A stretch of DNA of 6,176 bases. Origin: an uncultured Mucilaginibacter sp. Its GTDB lineage: Bacteria > Bacteroidota > Bacteroidia > Sphingobacteriales > Sphingobacteriaceae. Below are positions 1 to 5,287 of the stretch, piece after piece. Under the pieces are notes generated by a model. The model worked only from the letters and a program-made list of their open reading frames with translations, was not told where the DNA came from and did not search any database. The stretch lies in assembly GCA_946479225.1 (NCBI GenBank), contig CAMLFI010000164.1, positions 1 to 6,176 of the forward strand, in the 5' to 3' direction. Each line of letters starts with the position of its first letter. Within the stretch, counting starts at the first letter, position 1. The position numbers and the translations under genes were made by a program.

Positions 1-49
1 TGTGCCGCCTCTTCTTGTTCCATGTGAGTTTAAAAAAGTGCCGGATCAT
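1..49 (-). CDS. Second ABC transporter permease, MacB/FtsX type (N-terminal fragment)
   Basis: Only the first 16 codons are in the window; the gene continues beyond the left edge. The translation begins MIRHFFKLTWNKKRRH, a short amphipathic and basic leader of the kind that precedes the first membrane helix in Bacteroidota MacB/FtsX-type permeases. Its ATG (47-49) overlaps the TGA of the upstream permease (46-48) in an ATGA junction, which suggests translational coupling. A strong Shine-Dalgarno (AAGGAGG) lies 6 bases before the ATG. Two consecutive permease genes after one ATPase fit a heterodimeric inner-membrane unit, as in LolC/LolE. The reading frame, overlap and ribosome site are seen directly. 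The family call rests on 16 residues and the operon context, so it is an inference; another membrane protein is possible. Confidence 0.7.
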   Translation of the reverse strand, partial: MIRHFFKLTWNKKRRH

Positions 50-1242
50 AAGTTTCCTCCTTTTAAAGCTTTAACGGCGTGAAGTCGCGACATTCTCCAT
101 GCGGGTACCACGCCAGACAATAGCCCAAACAATAATGACGCGATCAGCGCACATGTGATCACCGTCCAGTTGACCAGGAAATTGGAACTGGGATGGATAC
201 TGTAGTTGTAATAAATGATCTGAATAGCGAGTCCTGAGCTGATCAGCGTCATTAAAATACCTACCAGCCCTCCAATAAAGGTGATAATAAGGTTCTCGGT
301 AATAAACTGCCCCGCTAAGACGGATGACGAAGCGCCAAATGCTTTGCGGATACCTATCTCCGAACTTCTTTCCGATATGCGGTTGACATTCAGGCCCACC
401 AGGTTTAAAGCCGGTATCAGCATAATAAAAAAGAGGAATCCGCCCATAAAAATGCCCACCTCCTGAAAATCGGATACTTCATAGATATCCCTGGCGTCCA
501 TGTAGATCTCCTCCCGGCCCGGGTTGTATTTTTTATCGACCAGGTTCCGCAGCTCATTTTTAACCTCAGCCAAATCAGCATGCTTATCCACTAATATCAT
601 CGCCTGGTATTCTTGCTTTACATCGCCGGCAGAATATCGCCTGGTAATGGGAATAAATACATTGCATTTGTCCGCGCTATAACGATCCCTTACGGTGACC
701 AACACAAAATCTTTTATCACACCGGTTACTTTTAAGCGCTGACTGGTTGGCAGATATTTACCCAATGCTTTGCCCTCGCCGAAATAGAATTTTTTAATGG
801 ATTCTGTAATTACAGCTATAGACTGGCCTTCTGTTACATCTTTGCGGGTAAAGGGCTTTCCTTCGGTAAACTCAAATTTGTAGAGGTTCCAGATCTCTTC
901 GTCTGTAAAGGCTGCATCTAGTACCGTTTTTTTATCATTCTCAAACGAGGCTATATAGCCCTGTCTAAAAATGGTCAATCGTTCAATATCTGCTATTTTC
1001 CGCGCATCACTATAGAAAGCTCTGGTAGCACTCCCGTTATTTTTGGGAAAGTTAAAGCCTTCAAAGTAAAGGGTTCTGGAGCGGTTTACAGCAGGTGCTA
1101 CATCTCCGAAAAAGAGTTCTACCATCCCTGCCGTAATGGAAAAGATCATAATGGTAAAGCTGATCCCGAATATGCTCACGGCGGTGAAGAACTTTTGCCG
1201 CATCATCACCCGGAAAGCTATCTTAATATAGTTTTTTAACAT
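46..1242 (-). CDS. ABC transporter permease, MacB/FtsX family
   Basis: This is an inner-membrane permease of a MacB/LolC-type (type VII ABC) transporter. Such proteins do not carry substrate through the membrane; they pass ATPase movement to the periplasm. The 398 residues give the standard layout: helix 1 at about 19-41, a periplasmic MacB_PCD-like domain at about 42-260, then helices at about 264-284, 317-340 and 359-382. The cytoplasmic motif after helix 2 (residues 289-304, ISERSSEIGIRKAFGA) is the family's typical ATPase-coupling segment, and the C-terminus VPAWRMSRLHAVKALKGG is also typical. Length is normal. The ATPase is a separate upstream gene, 26 bases away, not fused as in E. coli MacB. 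The start is the ATG at 1240-1242; a similar ATG 20 bases upstream lies in another frame. Family is firm; substrate is unknown. Confidence 0.95.
   Translation of the reverse strand: MLKNYIKIAFRVMMRQKFFTAVSIFGISFTIMIFSITAGMVELFFGDVAPAVNRSRTLYFEGFNFPKNNGSATRAFYSDARKIADIERLTIFRQGYIASFENDKKTVLDAAFTDEEIWNLYKFEFTEGKPFTRKDVTEGQSIAVITESIKKFYFGEGKALGKYLPTSQRLKVTGVIKDFVLVTVRDRYSADKCNVFIPITRRYSAGDVKQEYQAMILVDKHADLAEVKNELRNLVDKKYNPGREEIYMDARDIYEVSDFQEVGIFMGGFLFFIMLIPALNLVGLNVNRISERSSEIGIRKAFGASSSVLAGQFITENLIITFIGGLVGILMTLISSGLAIQIIYYNYSIHPSSNFLVNWTVITCALIASLLFGLLSGVVPAWRMSRLHAVKALKGGNL
50..62 (-). promoter_or_regulatory. Shine-Dalgarno of the second permease
   Basis: On the minus strand AAAAGGAGG stands 6 bases before the ATG at 49. 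It lies inside the last codons of the upstream permease, where AAA GGA GGA AAC TTA encodes KGGNL. The other starts in this operon have no comparable site, and such sites are generally weak or absent in Bacteroidota. It supports the overlapping ATG as a real start. Confidence 0.6.
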
Positions 1243-1270
1243 GATTTATATTTTTTAGTCATGATTTATT
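1231..1270. repeat. 20-base imperfect tandem repeat over a start codon
   Basis: Bases 1231-1250 and 1251-1270 match at 15 of 20 positions. The 10-base core CATGATTTAT (plus strand) is identical at 1240-1249 and 1260-1269. On the minus strand each copy carries an ATG after an A-rich leader. The downstream copy starts the permease. The upstream copy starts an 8-codon frame (MTKKYKSC, 1236-1262) whose TAA overlaps the first codons of the permease in another frame. Confidence 0.6.
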
Positions 1271-1934
1271 ATACTTGCCTTCCATCAAAAAACCGGATGA
1301 GCCGCTGGGTTTTTTTAGCCATATTTTCATCATGGGTAACCATCACGATAGTTGTACCTTCCGTTTTATTCAGCTGCAGCATAATGTTCATTATCTCTTC
1401 TCCCATCACGCTGTCCAGGTTCCCGGTAGGTTCATCCGCAAGAATAATTTCCGGATTACCCACAATGGCCCTTGCAATTGCTACGCGTTGCCTTTGCCCG
1501 CCCGACAATTGGTTAGGGAAATGCCTGGTCCGGGCGCTGAGCCCAACTTTTTCCAGGGCTTCCAAAGCTTTCTTCCGTCTTTCCGCGCCGGAGATGCCTT
1601 TACGGTAGAGTAAAGGGATCTCAACGTTATCCAGCACAGACAGATCATTGATCAAATGGTAACTCTGGAAAATGAATCCAAGCTTTCGGTTACGCATATC
1701 CGCGAGCATTTTATCCGCATAGCCCGAGATCAGCGTGTCCGCGATCTGTATTGTCCCGCCACTGGGTTCGTCCAGTAGCCCCATAATATTCAGCAAGGTG
1801 CTTTTACCACAGCCCGAAGGACCCATTACCGAAACAAATTCTCCTTTGTTAATGGTGATGTTCACCTTGCTTAGGGCTATGGTTTCAATTGTGCTGGTGC
1901 GGTAAACCTTTTCTATGTCTGTTAATTTGATCAT
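1269..1934 (-). CDS. ABC transporter ATP-binding protein, LolD/MacB type
   Basis: This cytoplasmic ATPase powers the adjacent permease(s). At 221 residues it is the usual length for a stand-alone LolD/MacB-type ATPase. All catalytic motifs are intact: Walker A GPSGCGKST (38-46), Q-loop Gln90, signature LSGGQ (143-147), Walker B IILADE with catalytic Glu168, D-loop around NLD (172-174), and switch His201. The segment LADEPTGNLDS is characteristic of the MacB/LolD/FtsE group. The ATG (1932-1934) begins MIKLTDIEKVY, the normal N-terminus of the family. It follows the TolC-family gene by 12 bases with no evident Shine-Dalgarno, and precedes the permease by 26 bases. It could be labelled lolD-like, but a TolC and an adaptor in the same operon favour export over lipoprotein release. 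Confidence 0.97.
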   Translation of the reverse strand: MIKLTDIEKVYRTSTIETIALSKVNITINKGEFVSVMGPSGCGKSTLLNIMGLLDEPSGGTIQIADTLISGYADKMLADMRNRKLGFIFQSYHLINDLSVLDNVEIPLLYRKGISGAERRKKALEALEKVGLSARTRHFPNQLSGGQRQRVAIARAIVGNPEIILADEPTGNLDSVMGEEIMNIMLQLNKTEGTTIVMVTHDENMAKKTQRLIRFFDGRQV

Positions 1935-1946
1935 ATGGTTAAGTAT

Positions 1947-3398
1947 TTATTCAATTTTTTTTCCTTTTTCAAAATCATAAAGTGTCAATACCCTGATATT
2001 ATAGTAAGCGTCCCAAAAGTTTTTCAGGGATAAGATGTAAGCTCTTCTTGCCTGGTCTTTTTCCTGTAAGGCGATATTCAGATCGGTGATACTGATATCG
2101 CCCAAAAGGTAGCGGTTCCGGGATATTTCATAGCGCTCCTCCGCGGTTCTGTCCGCATCAGCATTATTCTGCATCTGCGCCCTTATCATATTAAACTGCC
2201 TTACCTGGGTGTATATCTCCTGATCAAAATTGATCTCGTCTAACGCTACCCTATATTCCACCAGTTTTTGATTGGCCTGGGCGGTTTTGATCTTCGAGGC
2301 CGACCTTCCCCAATCCATTATCGGAACGCTAAAACCTATCTGCAGCGTTTGCTGATCCCTGGGGTTGGCATAAATACCGGGAATATCTGCCGCCCGGTTG
2401 GTTAATCCAAAGCTGGCGATGAGGTTGGCGTTAAGCCCGTTGTCGCCAATGGCTTTGGCCACGTCCCGCCGGGCTTCCAGTAAGTTCCTTCTGAACTCCA
2501 CTGTTTGATACTTGTTATTCCTGGCTTCTGCAATGGCCCTTTTGGCATCAACATCAAATACCGCCAGATCTTCCGGCAGGATAAGCTCTAGTTGCACTTC
2601 CTCCTTAAACCCAATGTATGATTTTAACTGAAAGGTAGCACTTTCCACATTCAGGTTGGCTTCTGCCAAAGCGTTTCCGGCATTAAGTGAGCCGAGTTTC
2701 AATTGCAACAATTCATCCCTTGAGAGCTTTCCCAACTCGTACTTTACCGTGCCGATCTTTAACAAGGTGTCATTATTGGTCCTGTTTTTTAAAGCTATCT
2801 GTTGATTGATCTGGGCAATGAGCAAATTGAAAAACATGGTAGAGGTGTTTAGCCCAACCATTTCCATATCTTCGGTATATTTCTTTTGCGATTCCTCGTA
2901 GCGCAGGGGTTCTGTTTTTTTATCCCATGCCAAAGCATTAAAAGCAAAAAGCGGCTGTTTAAAACCAATTACCAGCGGGTTGCCGTTGTAGCGGGTTTCT
3001 TTTCGGTCGAAATCTCTGAAACGCAGCAAATTTGAACTTACCGATACCTCGGCTCCTGTTAAACCTATGTTTTGTATGATCCCCAGATTGAGCTGGGAAT
3101 TGTCGTTGGCAATAGGCTGAAACTGAATTGTTCCATCAGGCTGGGTTACCGGGATATTGTTTCTGTTAAAATCAGGGAGCAAGCCTTTCAGGGTTAACTG
3201 CGGCATATAATTAGACTTGAACGTTCTCCATTGCCAATATTTGTTCTCTTTGAGCGTAGCCGCCTGTAACGAAGCGGTAGAGTTCCTTTTTGCCATGGCT
3301 ACTACTTCCTGCAACCTGAATTTCATAGGCTGCGCAAAGCCTCGACTGCAGGTTATCAGCAGCAGCCCGATCAGAAAAAGATTTGTGATGCGTCTCAT
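1947..3398 (-). CDS. TolC-family outer-membrane efflux channel
   Basis: This outer-membrane protein should trimerise into a beta-barrel with a long periplasmic alpha-helical tunnel, the exit duct of the pump. The 483 residues fit the family. A signal peptide spans residues 1-22 (basic MRR, hydrophobic core, cleavage probably after GFA). Cys17 lies in LITC, which is not a good lipobox, so a lipid anchor is unlikely. The two structural repeats are visible: KYELGKLSRDELLQLKL (219-235) answers RYLLGDISITDLNIA (429-443), each followed by a long helix. QTLQIGFSVPIMDWGRS (350-366) is the conserved strand-and-turn before the second helical hairpin, and the end WDAYYNIRVLTLYDFE is typical of Bacteroidota members. 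It lies 6 bases after the adaptor gene and 12 before the ATPase, so partners are supplied in cis. Substrate unknown. Confidence 0.95.
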   Translation of the reverse strand: MRRITNLFLIGLLLITCSRGFAQPMKFRLQEVVAMAKRNSTASLQAATLKENKYWQWRTFKSNYMPQLTLKGLLPDFNRNNIPVTQPDGTIQFQPIANDNSQLNLGIIQNIGLTGAEVSVSSNLLRFRDFDRKETRYNGNPLVIGFKQPLFAFNALAWDKKTEPLRYEESQKKYTEDMEMVGLNTSTMFFNLLIAQINQQIALKNRTNNDTLLKIGTVKYELGKLSRDELLQLKLGSLNAGNALAEANLNVESATFQLKSYIGFKEEVQLELILPEDLAVFDVDAKRAIAEARNNKYQTVEFRRNLLEARRDVAKAIGDNGLNANLIASFGLTNRAADIPGIYANPRDQQTLQIGFSVPIMDWGRSASKIKTAQANQKLVEYRVALDEINFDQEIYTQVRQFNMIRAQMQNNADADRTAEERYEISRNRYLLGDISITDLNIALQEKDQARRAYILSLKNFWDAYYNIRVLTLYDFEKGKKIE

Positions 3399-3404
3399 AT
3401 CTTA

Positions 3405-4667
3405 CTAATCTTTGATCTGCACTTTGTCTTTAGTGACAAAGTCCTGCATGTCTGACACGATCACCTGCTCACCCGCCTTTAGTCCGGACTTTATCTCTAT
3501 ATAATCAAAATTACTTTCGCCTGTCCGCAGCATTCTCGGCACAGCCATTTTACCCTGCACCACAAATATTTTTTGCTCCGCAGCACCGTTAAAAGCCGGG
3601 CCGTTCTTCACACTTACCACCTTGTCTTTTACCGCGCTTACCACAAAAACATCCGCCTTTAAATTGGAGCGCAACAGGGGGTGGTTCTTCTTGTCCAAAC
3701 CGATCAGGAACTTCACCGTACCGTTTTCTACCGCCGGCTGAACATTAGTGATCGTACCCCTGATATCGACATCATTAATGCGCACAATTACGTTCCCTCC
3801 TGTTTTAATATAGGCAGCATAGGTATCTGATATATTGGCGGTTACTTTATAGCTGCTCAGGTCGGCTATCTTAGCTATCTCGGCCCCCTGACCAACGTCC
3901 GCGCCGATCTGGTCGCTAACCCAGGTGATGATACCCCTGGCCGGCGACCTGACCTCTGCCTGGTTCAGTTTTCCGCTAAGTTCCTTGATGTCTTTTTCCT
4001 GAATACTTATCTCATAGCCCAGGCTGGTCAGATCTGCCTGCATGGTTTTTTCCTGGTTGCCGATCTCATTTTTCAGTTGCTTTAACTCCAGTCTGGCAAT
4101 ACTGAGATTAACCGTGGCCTGTTTTACTCTTTCCGGTGTGCCGCCACCTATCTTTAAAAGCGATTGCTCACTTTCCAGGTCTGATTCCAGGCTCTGGATG
4201 CGCATTTCCTTAACCGCATACTGGGTGTGCAGATCATTGAGCGCACGCTCCAGGCCTAATTTGAGCTGATTTATCTTATTCCGGTTAACCTGCTGCTCAT
4301 CCAAAAGCTTATCATAGCTCATCATTGTGCTTTCCCGGTTTAATTGCAGCAGTGATTCACCCGCCTTAACCGCATCCCCTGCACGCAATAACACCTTTTC
4401 TATTTTAGCGTTGATTGGGCTGGTGATAAGGAACTCATTTTCCGGAACAACGACACCCGTAGCCGGAATGGTCGCCTCCAAAGTTCCGATCTCGGCCGTT
4501 GCTATTGTCAGCTTAGCACGCTCTACAGAAGGTTTAATAAAATGGCGCAGCACAAAAAAGGCCACCACCAGCACCAGTAGTACTGCCCCTGTAATAATAA
4601 AAATCCTTATTTTCCGCCGCCTTATAAACCCGGCCGACAGCTCCCTGTCCATTGATAATTCCATCAT
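3405..4667 (-). CDS. Efflux periplasmic adaptor, HlyD/MacA family
   Basis: This adaptor joins the inner-membrane permease to the TolC-type channel. The 420-residue protein has a basic N-terminus (RRRKIR), one membrane helix at about 21-41, the first half of a lipoyl domain at about 59-110, and a long helical hairpin at about 113-236 rich in heptad-like Leu/Glu/Lys. The second lipoyl half begins at VRSPARGIITWV (239-250). A beta-barrel follows at about 270-345 and a membrane-proximal domain to the end (GLKAGEQVIVSD, 395-406). The hairpin is long enough to dock on TolC helices. It is the first gene of the operon. The longest frame starts MMELSM; Met6 (4650-4652) is a good alternative, since it yields MDREL and leaves room for a leader if the nearby -24/-12 element is real. 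No strong Shine-Dalgarno precedes either start. Family is secure; substrate is not. Confidence 0.95.
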   Translation of the reverse strand: MMELSMDRELSAGFIRRRKIRIFIITGAVLLVLVVAFFVLRHFIKPSVERAKLTIATAEIGTLEATIPATGVVVPENEFLITSPINAKIEKVLLRAGDAVKAGESLLQLNRESTMMSYDKLLDEQQVNRNKINQLKLGLERALNDLHTQYAVKEMRIQSLESDLESEQSLLKIGGGTPERVKQATVNLSIARLELKQLKNEIGNQEKTMQADLTSLGYEISIQEKDIKELSGKLNQAEVRSPARGIITWVSDQIGADVGQGAEIAKIADLSSYKVTANISDTYAAYIKTGGNVIVRINDVDIRGTITNVQPAVENGTVKFLIGLDKKNHPLLRSNLKADVFVVSAVKDKVVSVKNGPAFNGAAEQKIFVVQGKMAVPRMLRTGESNFDYIEIKSGLKAGEQVIVSDMQDFVTKDKVQIKD

Positions 4668-4685
4668 TTTGATTTGACTGGAGAT

Positions 4686-4701
4686 GCCAATCTTTATGCC
4701 A
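4686..4701 (-). promoter_or_regulatory. Candidate sigma-54 (-24/-12) promoter of the efflux operon
   Basis: On the minus strand TGGCATAAAGATTGGC resembles the sigma-54 consensus TGGCAC-N5-TTGCA with exact spacing: five of six bases match in the -24 half, and TTG of the -12 half. The usual GC at -12 is GG here, which weakens it. The expected transcript start is near 4675, giving about 7 bases before the annotated ATG or about 22 before the alternative Met6. From general recollection, such pump operons in Bacteroidota often sit beside NtrC-type regulator genes; none is visible here. This is a single-site inference. Confidence 0.35.
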
Positions 4702-4702
4702 T

Positions 4703-4724
4703 AGTTAACTTACTTATTATAAGT
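4703..4724. repeat. Two short palindromes upstream of the -24 element
   Basis: AGTTAACT (4703-4710) is a perfect 8-base palindrome. ACTTAT-T-ATAAGT (4712-4724) is a perfect 6-base inverted repeat around one central base. Both are AT-rich and sit just upstream of the candidate promoter, where an operator or DNA-bending site could be. Short AT-rich palindromes also arise by chance, so a role is only possible. Confidence 0.3.
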
Positions 4725-4752
4725 CGATTATGAAAAAATAGAACCACAAAGT

Positions 4753-4768
4753 TGTTCCATATCGGACA
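4753..4768. promoter_or_regulatory. Imperfect dyad, possible activator site
   Basis: TGTTCCATATCGGACA (plus strand) is a 16-base imperfect palindrome with 12 of 16 positions symmetric around ATAT. It is centred about 61 bases upstream of the -24 GG of the candidate sigma-54 promoter, within the range used by NtrC-type activators, which bind as dimers to dyads. Only one copy was found. Function is inferred from symmetry and position. Confidence 0.3.
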
Positions 4769-4911
4769 GGTTGTTTTATTATGAAACGAGGTGTACATGG
4801 GAAGGACGTTTCCGCTGATTCAATTTTTTTTGGGCACCATTAATAAACTTGGCTTTTTGCCCGTATAAAATGAGGAATAGTAATGCACTAAAAAGGCCTT
4901 GAATAAAACAA

Positions 4912-4943
4912 AAAAGCCTGTAAATTTTCATTTACAGGCTTTT
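4912..4943 (-). terminator. Intrinsic terminator of the tRNA-Pro gene
   Basis: Perfect 13-base arms (4912-4924 and 4931-4943; the GC-containing part is AGCCTGTAAA) surround a 6-base loop. On the minus strand the stem is followed by TTTTTTGTTTTATT, a good U-tract. It begins 22 bases after the tRNA 3' end and separates the tRNA transcript from the pump operon on the same strand. The plus-strand side has a much shorter T-run, so its direction is clear. Confidence 0.9.
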
Positions 4944-4965
4944 GATACTTGGTATCGCTTTTTCG

Positions 4966-5039
4966 TCGGGATGGCAGGATTCGAACCTGCGGCCTCCACA
5001 TCCCAAATGTGGCGCGATACCGGGCTACGCTACATCCCG
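4966..5039 (-). tRNA. tRNA-Pro (anticodon TGG)
   Basis: A complete 74-base cloverleaf reads on the minus strand. The acceptor stem CGGGATG/CATCCCG pairs over 7 bases and has the C1-G72 pair and discriminator A73 typical of bacterial tRNA-Pro. The anticodon stem CCACA/TGTGG holds the loop TTTGGGA, giving anticodon TGG. The T-arm contains the standard GGTTCGAATCC. CCA is not encoded; the tRNA end is followed by CGAAAAA, so CCA must be added by nucleotidyltransferase. The sequence closely follows E. coli tRNA-Pro, including the start of the D-arm (TAGCG..AGC). It has its own promoter and terminator. Confidence 0.97.
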
Positions 5040-5049
5040 AAAGGGAACG

Positions 5050-5080
5050 CAAAGGTAAGCTTTAATATTACTGTTGCAAA
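5050..5080 (-). promoter_or_regulatory. Bacteroidota-type promoter of tRNA-Pro
   Basis: On the minus strand, TTTG (5077-5080) is followed after 19 bases by TACCTTTG (5050-5057). This matches the Bacteroidota primary sigma consensus TTTG-N19-TAnnTTTG at every defined base. Transcription would start around 5043, a few bases before the mature tRNA 5' end at 5039. It also supports the taxonomic assignment of the window. Confidence 0.85.
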
Positions 5081-5287
5081 TAATTTTTTAAAGAAGTTTG
5101 CATCCTGTTTACACTTAGCATTTTATATTTTTTTTTGCCGCTAAAACTAAACTATTTCAGCAGGGCTAAGTCTATTTATGCAACAATCGTATGACAAGAG
5201 ATTAACTTTTTTATTACAAATAACTATTGAACAAACTTCGTTGTAATTTCACATAAAATTCAGCTCACCAAGGCTTAACCTAAAAAA

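Noticed and set aside
281..466. Plus-strand 61-codon frame
   Set aside because: Antisense to the conserved C-terminal half of the permease, with no recognisable features.
1261..1613. Two overlapping plus-strand frames of 112-115 codons
   Set aside because: Both lie wholly antisense to the ATPase gene, whose motifs are intact; their translations are low-quality, Cys/Ser/Pro/His-rich and show no domain.
1959..3398. Outer-membrane channel as a lipoprotein through Cys17
   Set aside because: The residues LITC have Thr before Cys, a poor lipobox, whereas a normal signal peptidase I site follows at GFA-Q.
3217..3408. Plus-strand 63-codon frame
   Set aside because: Antisense to the signal peptide and N-terminus of the TolC-family gene.
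4042..4677. Plus-strand frames at 4042-4269 and 4327-4677
   Set aside because: Both are antisense shadows of the adaptor gene; no plausible start context or protein family pattern.
4747..4754. CAACTTTG on the minus strand as a -7 element for the efflux operon
   Set aside because: It differs from TAnnTTTG at one base, and no TTG or TTTG occurs about 19 bases upstream, so it was not called a promoter.
4912..4943. Inverted repeat as a mobile-element end or tRNA-linked attachment site
   Set aside because: The T-rich tract after the stem and its place 22 bases past the tRNA explain it as a terminator; no direct copy of the tRNA 3' end or integrase gene is present.
4899..5144. Plus-strand 81-codon frame containing MAGFEPAASTSQM
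   Set aside because: It is the antisense reading of the tRNA-Pro gene and its terminator. MAGFEPAAS-type peptides are a well-known annotation artefact opposite tRNA genes.
5228..5251. TTG ... TAATTTCA as a promoter for the glycine-rich protein gene
   Set aside because: The spacer is only about 14 bases and the -7 element ends TTCA, not TTTG; too weak to call.
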